Counted from the stretch's first letter, positions 54,143-63,276 are shown. The stretch: DNA of 64,000 nucleotides from Sphingopyxis jiangsuensis (GCF_016734905.1 NZ_JAERPO010000001.1:1302001-1366000), one strand, 5' to 3'. The notes: generated by a model from the sequence alone, not told the origin. Translations and numbers: made by a program.

Positions 54143-55981
54143 CTAGTGCACCGGACGTCGCCGTCTGCGCCGCCATGCCCAAACAAGGGCAGCTACCAAC
54201 AGACACGTCCCACCAACCCAAAGCCCAAGCCGGATCAGCCGCGCGCGTCCCTGCTGCGCGAAGGCATAGCGATCGATTTGGTCCGCGGCCGAATATCCCG
54301 GCGGCATGTCGAGTACGCCGTTCGCCTTGGCAAAGGCGCGATAGTCGGCGAGCATCGACGCGAAGCGGTCGGGCATCGCCGCCGACAGGTCGCGCGTCTC
54401 TCCCGGATCGCGCGACAAATCGTGCAATCGCCAGCGCCCGTCGCCCACCGGCGGCAGATTGCGCACCAGCTTGAAATCGCCCCGAAACAATGCAGCATTG
54501 CCCGACAATTCGTAACCAAGCGGATCATCGCCGTGCACGCTGCCTGCCGCATCGCCGAGCATCGGCACGAGGCTGCGCCCCATCACCGGTTCGACTGCCT
54601 TGCCCTGCCATTCGCCGCTGTGCAGCGCAACGCCGGCCAGTTCGGCCAGCGTCGGGACGATGTCGGTCACATGCGCAAAGCCCGCTTGGATTGTGCCCGC
54701 CCCGACCTTGTCGTTGCCGGGCCAGGCAATGATGAGCGGGACTCGCAATCCGCCTTCGGCCGCGCTGAACTTATATCCGGCTAGCGGCGATGCGGCAGCG
54801 CTCGCCCATCCCGGGCCGATCGCGCTGAAGCTGTTCGGCCGGCCGATATTGGCGGTCGAAAGATCATATTGCTGGTTCAGGAAGAACCGGTTGCGCCAGC
54901 GGTTGAACGGATTGGTCGGCTCGGCGCCATTGTCCGACAGAAAGACGAAGATCGTATTCTCATAATCGCCGGTCGCCTTGAGGTGCGCGACAAGGCGGCC
55001 GACCGCGCGGTCCATCGCCGTCGCCATGCCGGCATAGGCCTGCATCACGCGCACCGCGGCGGCGCGCTCGTCGCGATCGAGCGTCGCCCAATCGGGCGTG
55101 GTCGCCATCCGGACCATCGGCGCACCGGCGGGGACGATCCCGAGCGCCGCCGCCCGCTTTGCCCGCGCCGCACGCAACGCGGTCCAGCCGTCGCGGTACA
55201 TCGCCGCATAGCGAGCGATGTCGCTGTCGGGTGCCTGGATCGGAATATGATTGGCGAGGAAGTTGATCGAAGCGAAGAAGGGCGCATTCGCGGCACGGCC
55301 CTCCTCGATATAGTCGATCATCCGTTCGACGACGAAGCGCGACGAATAATAGTCGGCCGGCAAGGTCGCGGGCTTGCCGCCCTCGGTCCAGGCAGCGGTT
55401 TCGTATAACCCCTCGATCGGGCGCTGCGCGAAATTGTCGGCGCCCGCATCGGCCAGGCTGAAGGCGCGATGATAGCCGCGTGCTTCGGGAAGCCGCCCGG
55501 CATCGCTGCCCAAATGCCATTTGCCGGTCAGATAGGTACGATAACCTGCCGCCTGAAACATCTGGCCGATCGTCACGACGCGATGGTTCATTACCGTGTC
55601 GTATCCCGGCTTTCCGCGATGTTCGTCGGGGATGGTTTCGGGCATGTTGCCGAGCCCCGCGCGGTGGCTCATTACCCCCGTCTGGAGCATCGCGCGGGTC
55701 GGCGAACAGGAGCCGGCGACATGGAAATTGGAAAAGCGCACTCCCGTGCGCGCGAGCGCGTCGATATTCGGTGTCGCGAATTCGGCGCCAAAGGCCCCGA
55801 CGTCGGTGAAGCCCCAATCGTCGGCGAGCAGGATCACGACATTGGGGTAACGCGGCGACGCCGCAGGGCGCTGTGCCTGCGCTGGCGTCGCCGCGAACAG
55901 GGTTGCCAGAATCAATAAGACGGTGCGGCACAACCTACCGACGCGACCCGGCACCCTCCAGCTGTGCACGCGCACCGCCAT
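54143..55981 (-). CDS. sulfatase (formylglycine-dependent) with C-terminal membrane helix
   Basis: A 612-residue arylsulfatase-type enzyme. After a signal peptide (cleavage near AQA, residue 37) come the metal-site Asp54-Asp55 in LLADDWGFTDVG and the signature C92-S-P-T-R96 in AGSCSPTRAMLQTGVMSHRAGLGNMPE. FLSDNGAEPTNPFN near 345 is the second metal segment. It ends in a transmembrane helix and an Arg-rich tail (WVGGTCLLVAALVWAWRRRRRRPVH), so the enzyme should be tethered facing the periplasm. An operator-like repeat lies 23 bases upstream. Confidence 0.94.
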   Translation of the reverse strand: MAVRVHSWRVPGRVGRLCRTVLLILATLFAATPAQAQRPAASPRYPNVVILLADDWGFTDVGAFGAEFATPNIDALARTGVRFSNFHVAGSCSPTRAMLQTGVMSHRAGLGNMPETIPDEHRGKPGYDTVMNHRVVTIGQMFQAAGYRTYLTGKWHLGSDAGRLPEARGYHRAFSLADAGADNFAQRPIEGLYETAAWTEGGKPATLPADYYSSRFVVERMIDYIEEGRAANAPFFASINFLANHIPIQAPDSDIARYAAMYRDGWTALRAARAKRAAALGIVPAGAPMVRMATTPDWATLDRDERAAAVRVMQAYAGMATAMDRAVGRLVAHLKATGDYENTIFVFLSDNGAEPTNPFNRWRNRFFLNQQYDLSTANIGRPNSFSAIGPGWASAAASPLAGYKFSAAEGGLRVPLIIAWPGNDKVGAGTIQAGFAHVTDIVPTLAELAGVALHSGEWQGKAVEPVMGRSLVPMLGDAAGSVHGDDPLGYELSGNAALFRGDFKLVRNLPPVGDGRWRLHDLSRDPGETRDLSAAMPDRFASMLADYRAFAKANGVLDMPPGYSAADQIDRYAFAQQGRARLIRLGLWVGGTCLLVAALVWAWRRRRRRPVH

Positions 55982-56003
55982 GACCCTCGCTCTCCCCTCG
56001 ATT

Positions 56004-56028
56004 ATATTGACATTGATTATGTCAATAT
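56004..56028 (-). promoter_or_regulatory. TetR-type operator upstream of sulfatase 2
   Basis: ATATTGACA (56004-56012) and TGTCAATAT (56020-56028) are perfectly complementary around a 7-base spacer. The inner part is TGACA-N7-TGTCA, as at 53432-53448. On the minus strand a TATAAT sequence (56002-56007) overlaps the operator, so binding there would block the promoter. Confidence 0.75.
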
Positions 56029-56221
56029 CCTGTTGGGGGCAATGGCCTTTCGGGCGTGATTTGCTGCCGGATCTCGTAGCACCGGCGCATCGACTCCGCG
56101 CATCGAAATGGGGTTGACGCGATCATTTTGTTCACTTAATGTTCTTTTTGTGCACAAACAACCTTTCCCCCGTCGCGGCCGCCGGGCGCGGCGGGCGGGG
56201 GACAAAGGTTCGCTGCCTCAG

Positions 56222-56520
56222 CTATCGGGTTTGACGATCTGACCAAAGCGCGCGAAGCTGATCATCAATGTCGACGCCGATGAACAATGCGATGCACAGA
56301 CACACCTGCGTGCCCCCAGCCCAAAGATTTCTCCGCGCATCGACCAGAGCGGCGATAGCTGCATTTCGAGCCCGATGATGAAGTGGAAGAGCACGACGCC
56401 GAGTTCGGCGACGTGCAAGATCGCTTGGGGGTCGGAGAACAGTCTGAGCCCGAACAGACCGATTGCCAGCCCCCCGGCGGCCACGACATTCCGCTGCCCG
56501 CGTCCGAGACTTAGAACCTG
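56222..56520 (-). pseudogene. remnant of a KefB-type cation:proton antiporter
   Basis: Minus-strand translation gives GLRLFSDPQAILHVAELGVVLFHFIIGLEMQLSPLWSMRGEIFGLGA, a clear match to the N-terminal membrane region of KefB/KefC-like CPA2 antiporters. After that the frame shifts by one base; the other frame continues TQVCLCIALFIGV. A short downstream piece (ISFARFGQIV) resembles the start of the TrkA-N domain (IAGFGRFGQIV), so most of the gene appears deleted internally. No full-length frame remains. It lies in the 660-base gap between sulfatase 2 and chrA. Confidence 0.75.
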
Positions 56521-56642
56521 CCCCTTTGTCTGAGCCGAGATCAAGCGGCTTTCGCGCTTCTTGACCGGATACGGCGCCAGCGCGATAGGATCGCAGACGG
56601 GGGGAGCGCCCCGCCCGTGGCGACGCGAACAAGGGGAATGCC

Positions 56643-57824
56643 ATGACGCAGCAGGCGGCGCCACATTTTCCGACCCTTCCGCAGCTGTTCCTCAAATTCC
56701 TGCGCTTTGGCCTGCTGGCTTTTGGCGGTCCGGTCGCGCAAATCGCGATGATCCGCGAAGCGCTGGTCGAGGACGAAGGCTGGATATCGTCGGCGCGCTT
56801 CAACCGGTTGCTCGCGGTGATGCAGGTTCTACCCGGACCGGAAGCGCACGAACTGTGCGTTCACATGGGGATGATTGCGCGCGGGCGAATAGGCGGCCTT
56901 CTCGCCGGGCTGGGCTTCATGCTGCCGGGCTTCGCGCTGATGCTGGCCGCGGCCTGGGCCTATGACGAATGGCTCGCCAGCGGCACGGCAATGGCGAGTG
57001 CCTTTTTCGGCGTGCAGCTTGTGGTGCTGGCAATCATCCTGCGCGCGATCGAGCGCATCGGACGCCATGTGTTGGAAGACCGAATGCTCTGGCTGCTTGC
57101 CGGACTGGCTTTTGGTGCCACACTTGCAGGCGTTCCATTCTGGATACCGCTGATTGCATCTGGCCTCGCCTATATTGTGTCGGATCGACCATGGATGCTC
57201 GCCTTGATAGGCGCCGCGGCCCTGCTCCTGACCCTGCTCGTACCGTACATGCACGCCATAGGGTTGAGCGCCGCGCTCACCCCAAGCCGCGCGACCACCG
57301 CCGCGCTGTTCGTCGCCGGACTGAAGGGCGGCCTCCTCACATTTGGCGGCGCCTATACCGCCATCCCTTATGTGCGCGCCGATACTGTTGGACGCGGCTG
57401 GCTGTCCGACGGAATGTTCCTCGATGGCGTTGCGGTGGCTGGGGTCCTGCCTGCGCCGCTCGTCATTTTTGCAACTTTTGCTGGATATATGGCGGGAGGG
57501 TGGAGCGGTGCGGTTGCGATTACCGCCGGGATATTCCTGCCCGCCTTTGCTTTTTCCCTTATCTTTTTCGAACGGCTCGAGGCTGCAGTCGAGAACCCGG
57601 CGCTTCATCGCATGCTGACCGGCATCGCCGCCGCAGTCGTCGGCGTCATCGCCGCGACACTGGTTCAGCTCGGCACTTCGACCGCCGCACGCGCCTCCAA
57701 CGTCGGCGTGGCGGTGACGATATTTGCCGCCGCAGCGGCGCTGATCTGGAACGCAAGGGGCAGCGCGCGAACGCCGGCGATAATCGCGGCGGGCGCGGCC
57801 GCGGGCTGGCTGTTCGCGCCCTGA
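56643..57824 (+). CDS. chrA: chromate transporter ChrA
   Basis: Inner-membrane CHR-family protein that exports chromate. The 393 residues contain two CHR domains: the first with FLKFLRFGLLAFGGPVAQIAMIREALVEDEGW, VMQVLPGPEAHELCVHMG and GGLLAGLGFMLPGFALM; the second with GLKGGLLTFGGAYTAIPYVRADTVGRGWLSDGMFLDGVAVAGVLPAPLVIFATFAGYMAGG. This is the usual long-chain ChrA layout. GAACAAGGGGAATGCC contains the ribosome site. No chrB regulator is adjacent. A tRNA-Gln fragment follows 30 bases after the stop. Confidence 0.95.
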   Translation: MTQQAAPHFPTLPQLFLKFLRFGLLAFGGPVAQIAMIREALVEDEGWISSARFNRLLAVMQVLPGPEAHELCVHMGMIARGRIGGLLAGLGFMLPGFALMLAAAWAYDEWLASGTAMASAFFGVQLVVLAIILRAIERIGRHVLEDRMLWLLAGLAFGATLAGVPFWIPLIASGLAYIVSDRPWMLALIGAAALLLTLLVPYMHAIGLSAALTPSRATTAALFVAGLKGGLLTFGGAYTAIPYVRADTVGRGWLSDGMFLDGVAVAGVLPAPLVIFATFAGYMAGGWSGAVAITAGIFLPAFAFSLIFFERLEAAVENPALHRMLTGIAAAVVGVIAATLVQLGTSTAARASNVGVAVTIFAAAAALIWNARGSARTPAIIAAGAAAGWLFAP

Positions 57825-57853
57825 GGAACGCCCACGATCGGAAACTCACCGGC

Positions 57854-57904
57854 TGGCTGGGGCGGCAGGATTCGAACCTGCGCATGGCGGTACCAAAAAC
57901 CGCT
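57854..57904 (-). tRNA. 3' fragment of tRNA-Gln (anticodon TTG), probable attachment site
   Basis: On the minus strand this 51-base segment reads as tRNA-Gln from position 26 to the CCA end: anticodon arm GCGGT-TTTTGGT-ACCGC (anticodon TTG), variable CATGC, T-arm GCAGG-TTCGAAT-CCTGC and acceptor strand CGCCCCA-GCCA. The D-arm and 5' acceptor strand are absent; the preceding bases (GGCTTTGGCGGCATGTC) cannot form them. It is therefore not a functional tRNA but the kind of 3' duplication left at one end of an element integrated into a tRNA gene. Confidence 0.85.
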
Positions 57905-57942
57905 GACATGCCGCCAAAGCCTAAGATCGGCGAGGCCGAAAG

Positions 57943-57964
57943 CCGCAGAAAACTGCGGATTTTT
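57943..57964 (+). terminator. Rho-independent terminator-like hairpin
   Basis: CCGCAG (57943-57948) and CTGCGG (57953-57958) form a stem with an AAAA loop, followed by ATTTTT. It could terminate chrA transcription. Just after it TCGGGGA is repeated at 58003-58009 and 58015-58021, in the style of integrase arm sites. Confidence 0.6.
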
Positions 57965-58158
57965 CGCGTTTAGCGAGTTTCGATTCCGTACTCAAGCAAT
58001 TTTCGGGGACAAACTCGGGGAGATTTCCGATGTATGCGAGTTGAGCGCCGGATGTCCGAGGAGCGGATTATGATGTCACTAGCCATCTTCGCGCCTCGCG
58101 GCAAAGCAGCGGAAAACCGGCACCAAAGCATGTCTTTTCACTGCATTATTTGGGTCAA

Positions 58159-58428
58159 TCACAGAAATTCTCGGCATGGTTCTGCCGAGTTCCAATGGGC
58201 GTGCGTCAAACGGCTCTCGGGCTCGTTCATGCCCCTATCGAGCTTTGCCACAGACTCAGGCGTATATTTCGCCCACATGGCAAGCCCGGCCGACTGCTGC
58301 CTGTCGCGGAACAGATAGAATTGCTGATGGATCAGCGCAGGCATCACCAGCCATTCCAGATTGAACCGCCCCGGGACCGCGGCCACCCTCTTCTTCAGGC
58401 TCCTATATACGATTCCTGACCCGAACAC
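58159..58428 (-). pseudogene. truncated toxin-activating lysine-acyltransferase-like gene (HlyC/RtxC family)
   Basis: An 89-codon frame from GTG 58428 encodes FNLEWLVMPALIHQQFYLFRDRQQSAGLAMWAKYTPESVAKLDRG, which matches the central part of HlyC-family acyltransferases (LEWLVMPP...QF.LFRD...GFA.WA..S.EVE.RL). These enzymes acylate RTX protoxins. Full-length members are about 150 residues; here the N-terminal helix with the catalytic His and the C-terminal W-SGD-x-W-LVD-APFG region are missing (it ends HAHWNSAEPCREFL). No RTX toxin gene is nearby. It is probably a decayed remnant on the element side of the tRNA fragment. Confidence 0.5.
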
Positions 58429-58566
58429 ACACTATCTGCCACCTAGCAAAGTGGAGGGTCGAACTTGCTGCATCCCTGAGCCAATTGAAGTCTATTGGTG
58501 ATTTGTAGACGCATGAAAGCCGCCCGCCTGATCACAGACGAGCGGCCATCGGTATTTCCGATCGGC

Positions 58567-61500
58567 TTAGAAGGTATAGCGCAAGCCGAAACGGAATATA
58601 CGGCCCGTGTTCGAGATCAGAAGGGTGCGGTCCTTGGGGGCACTCCCCAGCGACAAGGATTCGCCGGCGATTGCATTTGGGACCGGCTCGTCAGCCTCCA
58701 ACACCGCATAATCGCGACGCACCGTATCGAGCAAGTTCACCGCCTGGAAGTTAAACTGGAGCCGGTCGGTGATGTCGAATCCACCCGAGATATCGAGCGA
58801 ATCATAGCCCTCAGAGTAACGGCGCAGACCGCCCTGCTCGGGAGCCGAAGAGACGAGATAATCAGAGCGCCAGTTGTAGGCCACACGGAGCTGTATGCCG
58901 TCCTTCTCATAGAAACCCGTCAGGTTGAAGGTGTGGTTCGACGTGTTGGGCAGTGGCGCCGCACGGAACACCTGCGGATTGCCGAGCGCGTCGGTAATCG
59001 TCTGCTCTTTCAGTTCCGAGTCCGCATAGGTATAGTTGGCCACAAATCCGAGGCCGCTCAGAATACCCGGCAGATAGGTGAAGTTGTGCTGGAGCGAGAC
59101 CTCGACGCCGCGGACATAACCGCTGCCCGCATTTACGGGCCGGTTGAACTGCACGATCTCGCACTCACGCAGCGGGTTCTGAAGCGACAGGTCGAGCACG
59201 CGGTTCGGCAGACACTGGTCGAGCGGCTGCGCGTTCGGCGTATAGGGAAGAAGCAACGACGAAGCCGTCGGCTCAAAGCCGCTATTGGGATCGAACCGTC
59301 CGTTCGCATCGAAAAGCAGGCTACGGAAGTCGCGGATATAGAAAGTTTCCGAAACCGTTCGTTCGGCATCCTTGATCTGCTTGTTGAACAAGGCGACCGA
59401 AAAGAGCGAGTTTCGATCAAAATACCATTCGACTGACAGATCGAGGTTGGTCGATCTGAAAGGCCGCAGGCTGGGGTTGCCGGCGCTTGCGAAGGAATTG
59501 GCGAACGTATTTTCGTTGAACAGGAAGTTCGGCCGCAAACGGTCGATGTTCGGGCGCGCCATCGTCTGCGACGCCGCGAAGCGGACCATCAGCTTCTCCG
59601 AAGCGAGCCAGTTCAGGTTCAGCGACGGCAGGAAGTTATTGTAGCTGAACGTATCTGATGCATCGACAGATTCCAGCGGCACGAAGCTCGGGTCGGTTTG
59701 AGCGACCAGGTCGGGACCGAGTACCGCAATCACAGCCGCCTGGGCGTCGGCCAATGTTGTCGTATTTGCCGGATCGCCAGGACCGAAATATCCAAAGAAG
59801 GCGAGGTTTTCGGGACGCGTCGCGAATGACAGGAAGCTTGGCGTCGGAAGCGAACCGCCCCTGACGTCAACATTGGTCTTGACCCAGCGTCCGCCAACGT
59901 CGCCAAAGATGCGGCCATCGGCGAATTCGAAGTTGGCGAGAGCATAGCCGCCGAAGACTTCAAGCGTCAGATCGCGGAAATCGCGCCCGTCGGGCGAAGT
60001 GATCCCGGCGTCTCCACGCTGTTCCTGAAGCGCGGTTCGCAGGGCGAAGGGGTCGAACTTGACGATGCCGTCCGTGATGCTGTCGCGCCGGAGGCCGAGT
60101 TGCTCGCCAAAACCGTCGCGCAGGGCGCTTTCCCCGGCCACGACGAACGGCAAGATACTGGCGCGCGGATCGCCGAATGCGAAGCGATCGAGGAAGGTGT
60201 TGGTCTGGCGCTGAACGCGGTTGCGTTTGTCCCATTTCACCCCGAACTCGATCGACTTGATTGGTCCGAAGCGGGTTTCCCAGTCGACATCGAAGAAGAG
60301 ACTCGTGGCCTTGTCGTTGATCGCACGGTCGCGCGAGTTGATCGAGCCGATATCGAATTCAAATCCGTCGTCGACGATCGCGAGGTTCGGATTGGCGCCG
60401 TTGGTACCGCCTTGCGTTCGATTGGGAACAGTATCGCTCAAAAAGATCGAGCAAAGCCCTCCCGAGACGCAGTCATAACCCTTAGTAAAGCCGGGGCGAT
60501 TGTCGAAGCCGTTAAAGCCATTGTCGAAGCTTGCCGCTCCGGCTTGAGCCTGATTTTCGAGCTGCGCTGTCGCATAGATATAGTCATTGTCGCGGCCCTT
60601 GCTGTTCGAATGGCCACCCGACAGGTTGAACGTGAATGGCCCTGCCTTGTGCTCGGCATTGAAGCCGAGAACGAAGGTTTCCTCATAGGTGTCTTCATAT
60701 TCCTGCACCGGGCGGACATAGCCGGGGTTGCGCGCGTCGCCCGGGCCATAGTCGGTGGCAATCGAACGATACCGAAGCAATGTCGAATTGGAGGGGTCGT
60801 AGACATTGTCCTGCCCCTCGCGCAGCGGAAAAAATTGCGGCGCGGCGCGGATCGCCAGCTGCGCACGGTCGCGCTTGCGGTTCACATGCGTATAGGTGGC
60901 ATCGACCTGGATGTCCGTGTCGGACGTCGGCTGCCATTGCACCGTACCCGTGATGTTATTGCGCTTCGTTTCGAAGAATAGCTGGTCGTAGGCGATCTCG
61001 AACGGGAGGAGTACGCGCAACTGATCTTCGGGTGCTGTACCGCTTTGGTCGATCTGACCGGTCTCGATATTGGTGAGCCCGCCGGTGAAGAGAACGCCGG
61101 TGTTGTTCGAAAATGGCCCGGCGATATTGTTGGTCGCTTCATAGCGTGAGATGTTGACCGCATCGGTCCGGCCCGACGTCTGTTCGGAGGTCGCGACGAG
61201 TGAAATGCCGATGGTGTCGTTCGCGAATTTCTCCGACAGCGCGAGATTGACGCGATAATCGCCGCCGAAAATGTCATCACCGACGCTGAAACCCGGGTCG
61301 GCAAAGGGCGAATAGCGCGCCTGAATGTCGATCACGCGGCGATCATTCTTGACGCCGAGCGGTTTGAAGGTGGTCAGGCTGATCGTTGCGCCGAGGCTGC
61401 CTTCGTTATGATCGGCGCTCGCGGTCTTTGCGACCTCGATGCGCGAGAGGATATCCGAGGTGAAGGCGCTGAAATCGACTGCCTGACCTGAACTGCCGTT

Positions 61501-61944
61501 CCGCACATCGCCGGCGGCGTTGGTAACGGTGACCCCGTTCAGTGTCACATTGTTCAAATTGGCGTCGACGCCGCGCACGGTGACTGTCGAGCCTTCGCCA
61601 TTGTTGCGCTCGATCGACACGCCCGTAACACGCTGGAGCGCTTCGGCGATATTCTGGTCGGCCGATTTGCCGATGTCTTCGGCGTTGATGCCGTCAACGA
61701 TATTGCCCGACTCCCGCTTGGCATCGAGTGCGTCGGCGAGCGAGCGACGAAAGCCGGTGACGACGATTGCATCGTCGTCCTCGGGTTCTGCACCGACCGG
61801 TTCGCTGCCGGTCTGGTTCGAAGAAGGGCTATCGGTCTGCGCATAGGCCGGACCCGCAGCACACAGCAGCGCGACTGCGGAAGCCGAAAGAAAGAGGGTG
61901 CGGCCGAAGCGCAGCTCCAGGCGATCGTCATAATTCTTGGACAT
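58567..61944 (-). CDS. TonB-dependent receptor (TIGR01782 type)
   Basis: A 1125-residue outer-membrane active transporter. Signal peptide to about residue 36 (AYA-QTD); plug domain starting DAIVVTGFRRSLADALDAKRESGNIVDGINAEDIGKSADQNIAEALQRVTGVSIERNNGEGSTVTVRGVD; large beta barrel ending in RFGLRYTF with the terminal Phe needed for BAM recognition. The length and the plug are typical of Caulobacter/Sphingomonas receptors for oligosaccharides. The ATG has GGGGAGAG upstream. It lies 77 bases behind the mandelate-racemase-family gene on the same strand, so it probably imports the substrate degraded by the neighbouring enzymes. Confidence 0.96.
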   Translation of the reverse strand: MSKNYDDRLELRFGRTLFLSASAVALLCAAGPAYAQTDSPSSNQTGSEPVGAEPEDDDAIVVTGFRRSLADALDAKRESGNIVDGINAEDIGKSADQNIAEALQRVTGVSIERNNGEGSTVTVRGVDANLNNVTLNGVTVTNAAGDVRNGSSGQAVDFSAFTSDILSRIEVAKTASADHNEGSLGATISLTTFKPLGVKNDRRVIDIQARYSPFADPGFSVGDDIFGGDYRVNLALSEKFANDTIGISLVATSEQTSGRTDAVNISRYEATNNIAGPFSNNTGVLFTGGLTNIETGQIDQSGTAPEDQLRVLLPFEIAYDQLFFETKRNNITGTVQWQPTSDTDIQVDATYTHVNRKRDRAQLAIRAAPQFFPLREGQDNVYDPSNSTLLRYRSIATDYGPGDARNPGYVRPVQEYEDTYEETFVLGFNAEHKAGPFTFNLSGGHSNSKGRDNDYIYATAQLENQAQAGAASFDNGFNGFDNRPGFTKGYDCVSGGLCSIFLSDTVPNRTQGGTNGANPNLAIVDDGFEFDIGSINSRDRAINDKATSLFFDVDWETRFGPIKSIEFGVKWDKRNRVQRQTNTFLDRFAFGDPRASILPFVVAGESALRDGFGEQLGLRRDSITDGIVKFDPFALRTALQEQRGDAGITSPDGRDFRDLTLEVFGGYALANFEFADGRIFGDVGGRWVKTNVDVRGGSLPTPSFLSFATRPENLAFFGYFGPGDPANTTTLADAQAAVIAVLGPDLVAQTDPSFVPLESVDASDTFSYNNFLPSLNLNWLASEKLMVRFAASQTMARPNIDRLRPNFLFNENTFANSFASAGNPSLRPFRSTNLDLSVEWYFDRNSLFSVALFNKQIKDAERTVSETFYIRDFRSLLFDANGRFDPNSGFEPTASSLLLPYTPNAQPLDQCLPNRVLDLSLQNPLRECEIVQFNRPVNAGSGYVRGVEVSLQHNFTYLPGILSGLGFVANYTYADSELKEQTITDALGNPQVFRAAPLPNTSNHTFNLTGFYEKDGIQLRVAYNWRSDYLVSSAPEQGGLRRYSEGYDSLDISGGFDITDRLQFNFQAVNLLDTVRRDYAVLEADEPVPNAIAGESLSLGSAPKDRTLLISNTGRIFRFGLRYTF

Positions 61945-62021
61945 GATACTCTCCCCAAATTCGATACTATTTCTTGTCGTTCGTCTATGGCGCGCAGCAC
62001 CGGCAGGCGGATGCTCCGGTC

Positions 62022-63182
62022 TCAGTTCACTTCGAAATGTCGGATGAAATCCGGATCCGGGTCGACACCGAGGCCGGCCTTGGTGGGCAATGCCACGCTG
62101 CCGCCGCTGGCTTTGACCTGTTCGGAAATCCTCAGTGGCTCCTGAAGCAATTCCTCGCGAAAGCGATTTGGCGTCGTGTCATATTCGAGCATCGGCTGGA
62201 CAGGATGCGCGCCACCCGGAAAATCGGGGAGCGCCGCGAGCAGATGCAGGTTGGTGCCGACGGCGACGGCCGATCCCCACACATGGTTGACAACCGGCAC
62301 GAAATGCGCCTGCGCGAGCGCGAGCACCTTCAGATATTCCGTGATCCCGCCGAGACCGCAAACCTCGGGCTGGAGAATGTCGACGCAGCGACCGCCGACG
62401 AGGTCACGAAAGCCCCAGCGCGTAAATTCCGCCTCGCCGCCCGCGATGTTGAGATCGAGCGCTTCGCACAGATCGCGGTAGCCTTGGCGATCCTCTGGCG
62501 CGACGGGCTCCTCGAACCAGGCGACATCGAGCTTTTCGAGCGCCCTTCCCAGGCTCACCGCCTCGCGTGTCGTATAGGCATGGTTTGCATCGACCATCAG
62601 GCCCGTGTCGTCGCCGATCGCGTCGCGCACCGCTTCAACGAGTTCGATGTCGGCCTTGGGGCCGAGACCGATCTTCATCTTCATTGCGCCGAAACCCGCA
62701 TCGCGGATTTTCACGCTTTCTTCGGCGAAGCGGCGCGCGAGGTCATTCTTGCGCTGCAACATCATGCCATAGCCATAGACCGGGATGCGCTCCCGAAAGG
62801 CGCCGCCCATGAGCTGGTAGACCGGACAATCACAGGCCTTGCCGGCAATGTCCCAGAGCGCGATATCGACCCCGGACAGTGCCTGGATCGGCATGCCTTT
62901 CTGGCCGTGATCGCGCAGCAGATTATAGACCTTGTGCCAGATGACTTCGCGGTCGCGGGGGTCCATTCCTACGACCAGCGGCGCGATCACGCGCTCGACG
63001 ATCGTCTTGTTGGCAAAGGCGACCGCGCCTCCGCCGAAACATTCGCCCCAGCCGGTGATGCCCTCGTCGGTCTCGACCTCGACAAGGTGCGCGGTGCGCT
63101 TCGCATAATATTGCTGCGAATAGCCTAGCTCTTCGTCGAGGTCATATTGCAGCACATGACTCTTGATAGCGGTGATCCGCAT
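62022..63182 (-). CDS. mandelate racemase/muconate lactonizing enzyme family protein
   Basis: A 386-residue enolase-superfamily enzyme that abstracts a proton next to a carboxylate, most likely an acid-sugar dehydratase or cycloisomerase. The MR-subgroup catalytic residues are in place: K168-M-K170 as the KxK pair, metal ligands D198, E224 and E250 (VDANHAY, FEEPV, GGEAEFTR) and H300 in VVNHVWGSA. The substrate cannot be read directly. Beside a GH16 gene and a TonB receptor, sugar acids such as 3,6-anhydrogalactonate or galactonate are candidates (inference). Confidence 0.9.
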   Translation of the reverse strand: MRITAIKSHVLQYDLDEELGYSQQYYAKRTAHLVEVETDEGITGWGECFGGGAVAFANKTIVERVIAPLVVGMDPRDREVIWHKVYNLLRDHGQKGMPIQALSGVDIALWDIAGKACDCPVYQLMGGAFRERIPVYGYGMMLQRKNDLARRFAEESVKIRDAGFGAMKMKIGLGPKADIELVEAVRDAIGDDTGLMVDANHAYTTREAVSLGRALEKLDVAWFEEPVAPEDRQGYRDLCEALDLNIAGGEAEFTRWGFRDLVGGRCVDILQPEVCGLGGITEYLKVLALAQAHFVPVVNHVWGSAVAVGTNLHLLAALPDFPGGAHPVQPMLEYDTTPNRFREELLQEPLRISEQVKASGGSVALPTKAGLGVDPDPDFIRHFEVN

Positions 63183-63276
63183 CAGATTGTTACCGCTCTT
63201 GTAGTAATGACCGGCATAGCCCGGCTTCTCCCTCTCCCGTCGCTCGGCATCGACCGAATCGACAACACATCTAATT

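Noticed and set aside
57854-57904. Calling the tRNA-Gln sequence an intact tRNA gene
   Set aside because: D-arm and 5' acceptor strand are absent, so it cannot fold as a tRNA.
56969-57973. 334-codon open frame across chrA into the tRNA fragment, ending with WLGRQDSNLR-like sequence
   Set aside because: Out of frame with the clear ChrA protein; the GRQDSNLR peptide is the known artefact of translating tRNA T-arms.
58034-58318. 94-codon plus-strand frame right of the tRNA fragment
   Set aside because: No ribosome site or recognisable domain; it overlaps the minus-strand acyltransferase-like frame, which has real family similarity.
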